This document shows positions 6,766 to 13,683 of a stretch of 29,624 bases of DNA, in pieces. The stretch spans positions 1 through 29,624 of the forward strand of contig CAZPVS010000012.1 in the NCBI GenBank assembly GCA_964590315.1. Reading direction: 5' to 3'. Below the pieces are notes generated by a model, which did not search any database, was not told the DNA's origin, and saw only the letters and a list, made by a program, of their open reading frames with translations. Position numbers and translations under genes: made by a program. Within the stretch, counting starts at the first letter, position 1. Every line of letters begins with the position of its first letter. Source of the DNA: JALRHH01 sp964590315. GTDB taxonomy: Bacteria > Patescibacteriota > Saccharimonadia > Saccharimonadales > JALRHH01.

Positions 6766-7475
6766 CGTGCTTTTAAACCCTCAATCTCCACCGGTAATGT
6801 TCGTTGATCTTTATACGCTCGAGGAAGCATTGCCTCTGGGCGCCAGGTGCTGATGATTTCTTCAAGGTTTTCTCCTTGCTGATACTTGCCGCTAAACCCA
6901 CCGTCACGGCCTTTTCCGTAGCTTCCCTCAACTTCACCAGTTTCGAGGAACACCGCCTGAGCTATTCGCTCACCAACTGGCAGCAGTACTGTCTCGTGCT
7001 CGTTGAGGTTATATATTTCTAGTGTCAGTCGGTTGATATAGCCCGGATCTACCCAACCTGCATCAAAGCACACTGCGACGCCGTTGCGGCCCCAGCTTGA
7101 TCGTGCCTTTACCTGGTATGCCCCAGGCGGTTTAATACCGAAGAATTCATGGGTATGGGCGAGGATGCGCTCACCGGGACGGAGGGGGATGACGGGATGC
7201 TCAGGAGGGATATTGGCAAGTAGTTGCACGCCATTGGCATCGCACCAATCCTTATGTGCCATAGCCTGCTGTACCTCACCGAAGTAGCGGCGAACATCTG
7301 TTTCATCGAACGGATTATAGACGAAGCCGCGCTTTGACTGGCCGGTTCGATAATAGTAATAGCCAAGTGTCACATCAAGACTGGCATGGGCCACGTGCTT
7401 GGGGTCGAAAGGCTCGCAGACAATATGTCCTTCTTTGATAGCCTCGCGTATCTGAATATTGCTGTAGACCGACAC
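6762..7475 (-). CDS. dcd: dCTP deaminase / dUTPase family protein, 237 aa
   Basis: This enzyme deaminates dCTP to dUTP (possibly on to dUMP), supplying the downstream ThyX. The family signatures are clear: HASLDVTLGYYYY near the N terminus, KARSSWGRNGVAVCFDAGWV (about 122-141; SSxGR loop), the Gly-rich turn VDPGYINRLTLEIYN, and PVGERIAQAVF. The C-terminal part holds the expected flexible nucleotide-closing segment (YGKGRDGGFSGKYQ). It starts with GTG 7475 behind a good AGGGG site. At 237 residues it is longer than the usual 190 or so, through an inserted segment at about 55-80. Its stop overlaps the start of Tmk-ThyX. Confidence 0.9.
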   Translation of the reverse strand: MSVYSNIQIREAIKEGHIVCEPFDPKHVAHASLDVTLGYYYYRTGQSKRGFVYNPFDETDVRRYFGEVQQAMAHKDWCDANGVQLLANIPPEHPVIPLRPGERILAHTHEFFGIKPPGAYQVKARSSWGRNGVAVCFDAGWVDPGYINRLTLEIYNLNEHETVLLPVGERIAQAVFLETGEVEGSYGKGRDGGFSGKYQQGENLEEIISTWRPEAMLPRAYKDQRTLPVEIEGLKAR

Positions 7476-7560
7476 AGTTCCCCTCTCTTGTCCCTATAAC
7501 TTAAGTATATTGTACGGAATGCCAAAACTAAGTTGCAAGCCCTATAGCACACTTTTACGT

Positions 7561-7579
7561 TGTAGTTTTGTAAACTACA
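7561..7579. repeat. 19-bp near-perfect palindrome upstream of dcd
   Basis: TGTAGTTT and AAACTACA flank a 3-nt centre in the 155-bp gap between dcd and the dNMP-kinase-like gene. No T tract follows on either strand, so it is more operator-like than terminator-like. A TATACT box for dcd lies at 7504-7509, about 50 bp away, with no good -35. The rest of the gap shows nothing else. Confidence 0.4.
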
Positions 7580-7630
7580 TTGCGTTGTAATCTTCAAAAG
7601 CGCCTGTAGGGATGCGGTATAAGACGATAT

Positions 7631-8413
7631 CTATTGGTGCGATGATGGTGGTTCGGCAAAATATATACCGCGGAGTGTGCCTGTACGTATATCGTTCATT
7701 AATTCGGTTGCAACTGGTCGCAAATCTGACAGGGTGCCGTCGTTATGCACGACGGTATCAGGATGAATGAGCTGTCGACTACTTTCGGTTGGATCATGCA
7801 GATCTTGAGCGATCATGGCCGGACGAATGATTCTGACGATGTGGCCGCCGATGCGCCGCATAACACGCTCGTCACCGGGCATGCGTACCGCACTGAGTAT
7901 ACCGAACTCTAGGGTCTCTTGTGGCGGTTGTTGCGTATCCGCTTCCTCGCAACGCCGAACCAGCTCGCTAAACCATATCTCTTCATCCACACGCGCAGAG
8001 AGATAGCCACCGAGCCACTGGAGAAGCCCTCGAAATTGTGATTTGTTCGCCGGTGTAATGTCTTGATGTAGCATATCCGGTTGGGACGCAATCATGCGCG
8101 CATAATCGAACAATTTCTCGAATGACCGTGGTTGTTCATTGACATCCTGTGCATTGAATGTCAGCGCTTCAACCTTGGTATCGACTCTCACGATATCCTT
8201 AAGTATGCCAGGCAATGGCAGCAACCATTTGTTCAGTGCTTCAATGTCTGAGAAATGTACAGATTCATTGATGCAATCTTGAAAAGCATTGGCGACTTCT
8301 GTGATAACTGTTGAGCTCTCGAGATGAACAGACTGGGGAGCAGCCTTTTGTAACATTTGTGCAAATGTCGATTTGCCGTGTCCGATAGGTCCTTCAAGTG
8401 CTATGTAACGCAT
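7631..8413 (-). CDS. dNMP-kinase-like P-loop protein, 260 aa
   Basis: The N terminus carries a Walker A loop (EGPIGHGKST, 7-16) like deoxynucleoside and deoxynucleotide kinases. The C-terminal part (LSAVRMPGDERVMRRIGGHI, IVRIIRP, then VVHNDGTLSDLRPVATELM) follows the pattern of phage-type deoxynucleoside monophosphate kinases: a DVRFPNE-like strand, GG.vvrI.Rp and NDGtleDL. In this copy the first Asp of the DVRF-like motif is replaced. It sits between the HIT protein (4 bp gap) and dcd, so a role in dNMP phosphorylation is likely. The alternative is a generic P-loop kinase of other substrate. Confidence 0.7.
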   Translation of the reverse strand: MRYIALEGPIGHGKSTFAQMLQKAAPQSVHLESSTVITEVANAFQDCINESVHFSDIEALNKWLLPLPGILKDIVRVDTKVEALTFNAQDVNEQPRSFEKLFDYARMIASQPDMLHQDITPANKSQFRGLLQWLGGYLSARVDEEIWFSELVRRCEEADTQQPPQETLEFGILSAVRMPGDERVMRRIGGHIVRIIRPAMIAQDLHDPTESSRQLIHPDTVVHNDGTLSDLRPVATELMNDIRTGTLRGIYFAEPPSSHQ

Positions 8414-8417
8414 ATAT

Positions 8418-8867
8418 TTATTGTGCCCTTGATGGCAAAAGCCGGTACTTAATCTTGCTGGTGAGTAGTATGGTCATGCTTTTTTGGAGAGGCTGAAGTT
8501 TAATGAGATGCGTGTGTTGGTGTGCGACAGATCGACTGTGAGAACCCGGCGAACGTGAATAAATACTGTATCCCCCATGCTCATAATCACTGATAGTATC
8601 GACATATTCCTTGCTTGCAGCAAATGAGAGCTGTTTCAGTGTGGTGACATGTCGTCTTGGGATGATCATCAGGTGTTCTGCCACCGTCTGATTATCCCAA
8701 GAGGAGTATGGGAAAAGATTACGGATGATAAAGAAATGGTCTGTTTCCGCAACATACTGTGAATCCTCACGGGTCATTGAGCAAAATTGGCAGCCGTCTT
8801 CGGGGCGAAGTGAAGCAAGGTATTTTTTATAGGCAATTGCGTCTTTCCGTGAGCGGACTGCCTTCAT
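8418..8867 (-). CDS. HIT-family nucleotide hydrolase/transferase, 149 aa
   Basis: HIT proteins hydrolyse or transfer nucleotidyl groups from substrates such as Ap4A or AMP-lysine. The catalytic triad region is seen as VAHQHTHLI (about 113-121, HxHxH) preceded by SPGSHSR. The substrate-side motif HLMIIPRRHVTTL is at about 65-77. An N-terminal CQFC pair (26-29) is like the zinc-binding cysteines found in many HIT members. It starts with ATG and is the first gene of the minus-strand block HIT, dNMP kinase-like, dcd, tmk-thyX, lying 98 bp downstream of rplA behind a terminator. The exact substrate is not predictable. Confidence 0.85.
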   Translation of the reverse strand: MKAVRSRKDAIAYKKYLASLRPEDGCQFCSMTREDSQYVAETDHFFIIRNLFPYSSWDNQTVAEHLMIIPRRHVTTLKQLSFAASKEYVDTISDYEHGGYSIYSRSPGSHSRSVAHQHTHLIKLQPLQKSMTILLTSKIKYRLLPSRAQ

Positions 8868-8916
8868 GATGTTCCCCCTGGATTATTGGTTAATCCCCTT
8901 CAGGCATAAGCATAAC

Positions 8917-8945
8917 AAAAACGACCCGCACATGGCGAGTCGTTG
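8917..8945 (-). terminator. rplA-distal terminator
   Basis: On the minus strand ACGACTCGC pairs with GCGGGTCGT (one G-T pair) around a short loop and is followed by TTTTTG. It closes the secE-nusG-rplK-rplA block and separates it from the HIT gene. Confidence 0.8.
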
Positions 8946-8965
8946 ATTGTTGTAGAATTTTATCG

Positions 8966-9982
8966 CTACAGTTCTGAGCTATCTACCTTGATAGATGGGC
9001 CCATGGTTGTTGCCAAATAGATTGCTTTAACGTAAGCGCCCTTAATACTTGCTGGCTTGTTAGCCTTGATGCTGTTGAGTACGGCGCGGATGTTCTGGTG
9101 CAGTTTGTCGGTGCCGAAGCTCACCTTGCCGACGCCAACATGGACGATACCGGTTGTGTCAACGCGGTATTCTACACGACCGGCCTTTGCTTCCGTAACT
9201 GCTTTCGCTACATCGGTAGTAACGGTACCGCTCTTTGGGTTAGGCATTAGCCCTTTTGGCCCAAGTACACGAGCGTATTTACCGAGTTTGGCCATCATAG
9301 CAGGCGTGGCGACAAGAATATCGAACTCAAACTTTCCTTTGTCTAGCTGCTGCAAGAATTCCTCACCACCTGCAATATCTGCGCCGGCTTTCTTGGCCGT
9401 GGCAATATCATCCCCATCCGCAAATACTGCGACACGGACGGTCTTGCCGGTACCGGCAGGCAATACGATGGTATCCCGGAGATTCTGATCAGCTTGACGA
9501 GGGTCTACGCCCAGGTTAACGTGTAGTTCAACTGTTGCATCGAACTTCACGTAACTCGTCTTGGTCGTCAGCTCAACTGCTTCTTTGAGGGAGTAGTTTT
9601 TGCCCTTTTCGATCTGTTGTGCGGCGGTGTGGTAGCCCTTTGCCCGACGATCTAATTTTGTAGTAACTCGTTGCAGTTGCTTCGGACGCTTGTCATCAGC
9701 TGCCGCATTTTCTTCATCTCGATGACGTTGTGCCTCAAGCTTGGCTGCTTTTTCTTCAGCTTCCTTCTGACCCTTGTCGCTTCGCTTGCCTGCCTTGGCA
9801 GTTTTCTTCTCTTCTGCGACTCCAGCTTCGGCAACCTCAGTTTGGCCGGCTTCTGTTGCTTCGACTGGTGTCTGGCTGATAGCGGCAATTGCTGCCGTAA
9901 TCTCAGCAACAGTATTCTTAGTTGTTGCTTCAACACCAAGTTTCTTAGCTTCTTCTAGTAGTTCGGCTTTAGTCTTTGCCAT
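8966..9982 (-). CDS. rplA: Ribosomal protein uL1 with N-terminal extension, 338 aa
   Basis: uL1 forms the L1 stalk of the 50S subunit that handles E-site tRNA. The core begins at about residue 107 (RRAKGYHTAAQQIEKGKNYS) and includes FDATVELHVNLGVDPRQADQ, RGTIVLP-type sequence, KLGKYARVLGPKGLMPNPK and the C-terminal strand SIKGAYVKAIYLATTMGPSI. The usual length is about 230, so roughly 105 residues are extra. The first 35 (KAELLEEAKKLGVEATTKNT) resemble a HeH/SAP-like helix pair, followed by an Ala/Glu/Lys-rich linker. Translation starts at ATG behind a perfect AAAGGAG. It is co-directional with rplK, with a 74-aa gene between. Confidence 0.95.
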   Translation of the reverse strand: MAKTKAELLEEAKKLGVEATTKNTVAEITAAIAAISQTPVEATEAGQTEVAEAGVAEEKKTAKAGKRSDKGQKEAEEKAAKLEAQRHRDEENAAADDKRPKQLQRVTTKLDRRAKGYHTAAQQIEKGKNYSLKEAVELTTKTSYVKFDATVELHVNLGVDPRQADQNLRDTIVLPAGTGKTVRVAVFADGDDIATAKKAGADIAGGEEFLQQLDKGKFEFDILVATPAMMAKLGKYARVLGPKGLMPNPKSGTVTTDVAKAVTEAKAGRVEYRVDTTGIVHVGVGKVSFGTDKLHQNIRAVLNSIKANKPASIKGAYVKAIYLATTMGPSIKVDSSEL

Positions 9983-10031
9983 AAAATTCTCCTTTGTGGT
10001 TCAAGCGGCTCATTGCCTCCCACGTTATTAA

Positions 10032-10256
10032 TTAATCTCTCCAGAATGCGTCTTCCGACTGGGCTGTAAGATAAGGTACGAGTTTCGCGTCATCCTCCGG
10101 TAGACTTATGCCAGCTTGTGTAGCTTCACGACGAATTATTCGGATTTCCTCTGGTGACAACCCCTCTTCAACTGCGGGTAACTCAACCGATTCAATATCG
10201 CGAATGAAAATATTACGCAATACCTCGGGGTCACCTGAAGGCAGCATCTCAGCCAT
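10032..10256 (-). CDS. Unrecognised small acidic protein between rplK and rplA, 74 aa
   Basis: A short acidic protein (MAEMLPSGDPEVLRNIFIRD, ending SEDAFWRD) with a predicted helical middle (LSPEEIRIIRREATQAGISL). The start ATG lies 1 bp after the rplK stop and its GAGG site is inside the rplK end, so it is likely translationally coupled. It has no TM segment and no known motif. Its fixed place inside a ribosomal operon suggests a role tied to translation or only co-expression; neither can be shown here. Confidence 0.65.
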   Translation of the reverse strand: MAEMLPSGDPEVLRNIFIRDIESVELPAVEEGLSPEEIRIIRREATQAGISLPEDDAKLVPYLTAQSEDAFWRD

Positions 10257-10257
10257 A

Positions 10258-10686
10258 CTAAGCCTCTATCTCAACACCCATTGAGCGGGCGGTGCCAGCA
10301 ACCATCTTTTTCACTGCAGGGATATCCTGCGTGTTCATGTCGGCAGCCTTCTCTTCAGCAATCTTAGTTAGTTGTGCGTCAGTCAGCTTTTTACTGACTT
10401 TTTCACTATTTGGCCGGCCCGAACCCTTTTGGATACCAAGCTCTTTTAGGATGCGTACGTCAGTTGGGGTACCAACAACACGCCAGTCCATGGTGCGGTC
10501 TTCATAAATAGTAATGTGGACGGTGACGTCCTGACCCATCTGGTCTTTGGTCTGCTCGTTAAATGGGTTGATGAAATCCATCATGTTCACCCCATGCTGA
10601 CCGAGAGATGAACCGACGGGTGGAGCCGCCGATGCTTGGCCACCTTTAATCTTCATCTTTAAATTAGCTTTTATAGCTTTTGCCAT
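10258..10686 (-). CDS. rplK: Ribosomal protein uL11
   Basis: uL11 forms the GTPase-associated centre base on 23S rRNA. The sequence is textbook: MKIKGGQASAAPPVGSSLGQ, then HGVNMMDFINPFNEQTKDQM in the N-terminal domain, and a C-terminal rRNA-binding domain containing KKMVAGTARSMGVEIE. Length (142 residues) is normal. The start ATG follows AAAAGGAG. It is downstream of nusG and a 70-aa ORF and just upstream of the 74-aa ORF and rplA. Confidence 0.97.
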   Translation of the reverse strand: MAKAIKANLKMKIKGGQASAAPPVGSSLGQHGVNMMDFINPFNEQTKDQMGQDVTVHITIYEDRTMDWRVVGTPTDVRILKELGIQKGSGRPNSEKVSKKLTDAQLTKIAEEKAADMNTQDIPAVKKMVAGTARSMGVEIEA

Positions 10687-10812
10687 AAGAATATACTCCT
10701 TTTGTCGAACGTTCAGTCTGAAGCTGCTGAACTGTTCTACTACCGTTTAGTAGTGTAAGCAGTGCGTAACCTGTTAAATGTACCAGATATGAGGTGTTTT
10801 GTCCATAGCCAG
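10687..10812 (-). promoter_or_regulatory. rplK leader / intergenic region with two small hairpins
   Basis: The 126 nt before rplK hold a CTACT/AGTAG-type hairpin near 10737-10755 and a GTTCAG/CTGAAC hairpin nearer the ribosome binding site (about 10701-10722). In many bacteria uL1 represses its operon by binding a leader site here, so a uL1 site is possible. I could not match the 23S-like consensus, and no clear promoter is seen. Confidence 0.3.
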
Positions 10813-11025
10813 CTACATTTCAGCTGCGGTGATTATTTCGCCGTGCAACATAATACAGTTATTTCCGTAGTGTACTGTCACACCCTCCTCTAGCATAGCC
10901 ATAACCGAACAACGGCCACATCTTAACATTGTTCTTTCGTATTTTTGGGCCTCAAGAGAATCTTGGGACGCGTCATCAAGAATGTCCATGACACATTCCT
11001 GTTTTGGTTGAACTGAATCGCTCAT
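10813..11025 (-). CDS. Unrecognised Cys-containing small protein between nusG and rplK, 70 aa
   Basis: A 70-residue protein with a CxxC pair (RCGRCS, 35-40) plus cysteines at 11 and 57, which could bind one metal ion. The C-terminal half (VTVHYGNNCIMLHGEIITAA) is a plausible beta hairpin. The start ATG follows AGGCG, 22 bp after nusG. No family is recognised. Alternatives are a zinc-ribbon-like accessory protein or a spurious ORF in the operon; the gene-like start and fit in the operon favour a real gene. Confidence 0.55.
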   Translation of the reverse strand: MSDSVQPKQECVMDILDDASQDSLEAQKYERTMLRCGRCSVMAMLEEGVTVHYGNNCIMLHGEIITAAEM

Positions 11026-11047
11026 TTGACGCCTATGCTTACTATAC

Positions 11048-11590
11048 CTAGACGCGCTTGACCTGGAGGCTGTCGAGTTCTACCGGTGTTTCACGGCCGA
11101 ACATATTCACCAGTACCTTGAGCTTGCCCTTGGCAGAGTCAATCTCATTAATTGAGCCATCGAAGCCTTTGAAAGGACCATCGGTGATATTAACAACTTC
11201 GCCGATGTTGAAGTCAATCTTATGCTTTGGTTCTTCTCGACCCATGCGTTTCATGATTTTATCAATTTCTTCGTTGCTGATAGGTGTTGGCTCGGAACCA
11301 CTGCCGACAAAGCCAGTGACTGACGGCGTGTTACGGACGATGTACCAGGCATCTTCACTCATCTTCATCTGGACCATCACATAGCCCTGAAAAATGCGCT
11401 TTTCGACGACCTTACGCTTGCCGTTTTTAACTTCGATCATCTTTTCCTTTGGCACAATGACCTGGAAAATCTTATCTTTCATGTCTAACGAGTCCGCACG
11501 CTGGCGGATGCTTTCGGCTACTTTTTCTTCATAGCCACTGTATGTGTGTATTGCGTACCATTGCTTGGTCGCGTCATATCGCTTACTCAT
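11048..11590 (-). CDS. nusG: Transcription termination/antitermination protein NusG
   Basis: NusG binds RNA polymerase and couples it to Rho or the ribosome. The NGN domain is clear (WYAIHTYSGYEEKVAESIRQ at the start, RIFQGYVMVQM, VRNTPSVTGFVGSGSEPTPI) and is followed by the KOW domain (GEVVNITDGPFKGFDGSINE, with VLVNMFGRETPVELDSLQV). Length (180 residues) is normal. It begins 1 bp after the secE stop, as in most bacteria. Confidence 0.97.
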   Translation of the reverse strand: MSKRYDATKQWYAIHTYSGYEEKVAESIRQRADSLDMKDKIFQVIVPKEKMIEVKNGKRKVVEKRIFQGYVMVQMKMSEDAWYIVRNTPSVTGFVGSGSEPTPISNEEIDKIMKRMGREEPKHKIDFNIGEVVNITDGPFKGFDGSINEIDSAKGKLKVLVNMFGRETPVELDSLQVKRV

Positions 11591-11591
11591 A

Positions 11592-12023
11592 TTAATCTAT
11601 AAACACCTTCTTAAATACTTTATCCAAACCATAGTCAGTTACCGCAACGAGTGCGCCAAACAGTAACGAAAATATAAAGACTGCAACGGTCAATCGATAT
11701 GTTTCTCGTGCGGTTGGCCACTGGACTTGCCGAACTTCTTTCCATGAATTGCGGAAAAACTTGAAGAGCAGTATGGCTGCAATGACACGACCAATGAGAC
11801 GAAATGGCTTTGTCCGGAAAGGTATCAGCACAAACGCCAACGGTCGTAGTACGCGGCTAACTGCCGCACCGATCTTGCGTAACGGCCGAGTAACTTTGCC
11901 GGCGGTACGAGTCACGCGGCGCTGCTTGGGGGCGGCGGTGCTGACGCGTTCTGCGCGTTCACGAACAGTCTCTGGCTTCTTGAGTTGCCGTCGAGCAGGT
12001 TTTTTATCTGACTTTTCTGCCAT
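11592..12023 (-). CDS. secE: Preprotein translocase subunit SecE with long basic N terminus
   Basis: SecE clamps SecY in the inner-membrane translocon. The family core is in the C-terminal third: a short amphipathic helix with KEVRQVQWPTARET (95-108), then one TM segment (about 110-130, LTVAVFIFSLLFGALVAV). The first 85 residues are strongly basic (RRQLKKPETVRERAERV, KQRRVTRTAGKVTRPLRK) and include a hydrophobic stretch, making the protein 143 residues against the usual 60-125. It starts with ATG after GGGAGAG and is the first gene of the secE-nusG block. Confidence 0.9.
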   Translation of the reverse strand: MAEKSDKKPARRQLKKPETVRERAERVSTAAPKQRRVTRTAGKVTRPLRKIGAAVSRVLRPLAFVLIPFRTKPFRLIGRVIAAILLFKFFRNSWKEVRQVQWPTARETYRLTVAVFIFSLLFGALVAVTDYGLDKVFKKVFID

Positions 12024-12055
12024 GATCTCTCCCTATTACACCATGTGGACTTACT

Positions 12056-12085
12056 ATTTTCACTCCACATCATGCACACTGTCAA
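12056..12085 (-). promoter_or_regulatory. Possible secE promoter
   Basis: A consensus -35 (TTGACA, 12080-12085) on the minus strand is followed at 18 nt by GAAAAT (12056-12061). It lies immediately downstream of the minus-strand terminator at 12103-12130, a sensible place for a new transcript to begin. Confidence 0.45.
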
Positions 12086-12102
12086 CTGATGATTCGTGAA
12101 TT

Positions 12103-12130
12103 AAAAAGGATCTACTATACAAGTAGATCC
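12103..12130 (-). terminator. Minus-strand terminator upstream of secE
   Basis: A perfect 9-bp stem, GGATCTACT/AGTAGATCC (12108-12116, 12122-12130), has a 5-nt loop and is followed by TTTTTAATT on the minus strand. No minus-strand gene ends here; it would stop read-through from the histidine kinase locus antisense to the GT2 gene. Confidence 0.65.
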
Positions 12131-12168
12131 GAATGAGTCAATACTACCTCACGTAGAACATACTGTCA

Positions 12169-13680
12169 ATGACTGGTATGATTATGGTAATGATTATTGC
12201 GGCTTTCTTGCTGATTACAGTGCTGGAACTTCTTATGTTCTTACCTGTGGTCTGGCGGCATAGATTTGCAGCCCTGTTGTTATTAAGTGCCGCGTTGCCA
12301 TTCACGACACTCTTAATGGTAGTGCAGCAGCCGGGCGGTATAGCTCTGCTCATTGCCCTATTTACGCTTGGACGGTTTATCAATTACTTGCGGATCGGGA
12401 TGGGACGCATGCATGCGCATTACCTGTACGCAAGTGCGAGTCGTACTAGCCGTGTGTTCATTGTCGGGCAGCTCCTACTTGTTGGTATGCTTACTATGGG
12501 CATCAATCCTATGCCGGATACTACGTCACTTACTGTTTTAGCCGGACTCCAGGTCGCTGTGGCACTCGGTATTGTGTTCTTAACTGCTGTGAATCTGTAT
12601 CGAACGCGGTATAAGCGTGGTAATACTTTCTATGCCGATCGGGATCTACCAACAGTATCGTTACTGATACCTGCCCGGAATGAAACATATGATCTTGAAG
12701 AGTGTCTGCGGTCTGCGCTGGCGAGTGATTACCCCAAGCTGGAAATAATAGTGCTCGATGACTGCTCCCACGCGCAAACATCTGACATTATCAAGGCGTT
12801 TGCGCATGACGGGGTACGTTTTGTAAGAGGTGAAGAACCGAGCGATCGCTGGCTCGCCAAAAACCATGCCTACGATACACTCGCGGAAGAAGCCAGCGGC
12901 GAACTACTGTTGTTTTGCGGGGTAGATGTGCGATTTGGCCCGCACGCCATTAAAGCCCTGGTTACCGAATTACTTGTGCGCGACAAGCACATGATCAGTG
13001 TATTGCCCCATCGGGTATCGGGAAGCATCGCGGGGGCGTTTATCCAGCCGATGCGTTATTGGTGGGAACTCTCTGTGCCGCGCATTTTGTTTAATCGCCC
13101 GGCAGTACTGAGCACGTGCTGGCTGATACGGCGTAAAACTCTGGACAAACTCGGTAATTTTGATGCTGTAAGCCACTCGATTATCCCTGAAGGCTTCTTT
13201 GCGCGCGAGTTGGTCAAGACAAATGGGTATAGCTTCATTCGCGCTAATGACACGCTCGATGTTCAGACGAAAAAAAGCTACGCCGAGCAGCGAGCAACGG
13301 CGCTCCGAACCAGGTACCCGCAGTTACGTCGACGACCTGAGAATACCTTGCTGCTGATTGGAGCTGAGCTAGTAATGTTCATTGGGCCATATGTGGGATT
13401 GGCTCACGCGCTCGTTAATAATCTACAGAGCCTGGCGCTGCTCAGTGCGGTAGCCACACTCTTGTTTACTATTAACCATATTGTGGTGGTGCAGTTTACG
13501 AGTCCTGCCAATGTGGCTGTTGCATTGATTAACTTCCCGGTAGAGGTCTTGACAGAGGTGGTAATAGCGCTTATGTCAATGCTGAAGTATGAATTCGGTA
13601 CCGTTGAGTGGAAAGACCGTAATGTGTGCATCCCCGTCATGCACGTGACACCTCGATTGCCTCGCTTACGTGATAACTAA
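12169..13680 (+). CDS. Membrane glycosyltransferase family 2, 503 aa
   Basis: A membrane-bound inverting glycosyltransferase, probably making a surface polysaccharide or glycolipid. Four or so hydrophobic helices fill residues 1-145. The GT-A domain follows: VSLLIPARNETYDLEECLRS at about 165-184, IIVLDDCS with the nucleotide-binding Asp, and LLFCGVDVRF as the DxD-like metal site. An acceptor region contains EGFFARELVK. Three to four more TM helices sit at 395-480. No Shine-Dalgarno site precedes ATG 12169, and further in-frame ATG codons follow at 12178 and 12184, so the exact start is uncertain. It converges on the histidine kinase with a 3-bp gap. Confidence 0.85.
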   Translation: MTGMIMVMIIAAFLLITVLELLMFLPVVWRHRFAALLLLSAALPFTTLLMVVQQPGGIALLIALFTLGRFINYLRIGMGRMHAHYLYASASRTSRVFIVGQLLLVGMLTMGINPMPDTTSLTVLAGLQVAVALGIVFLTAVNLYRTRYKRGNTFYADRDLPTVSLLIPARNETYDLEECLRSALASDYPKLEIIVLDDCSHAQTSDIIKAFAHDGVRFVRGEEPSDRWLAKNHAYDTLAEEASGELLLFCGVDVRFGPHAIKALVTELLVRDKHMISVLPHRVSGSIAGAFIQPMRYWWELSVPRILFNRPAVLSTCWLIRRKTLDKLGNFDAVSHSIIPEGFFARELVKTNGYSFIRANDTLDVQTKKSYAEQRATALRTRYPQLRRRPENTLLLIGAELVMFIGPYVGLAHALVNNLQSLALLSAVATLLFTINHIVVVQFTSPANVAVALINFPVEVLTEVVIALMSMLKYEFGTVEWKDRNVCIPVMHVTPRLPRLRDN

Positions 13681-13683
13681 CGG

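Noticed and set aside
12144..12383. Minus-strand frame at the start of the GT2 gene that would end near the minus terminator at 12103-12130
   Set aside because: It is antisense to the GT2 membrane helices and shows the mirrored composition expected of a shadow. No ribosome site was found.
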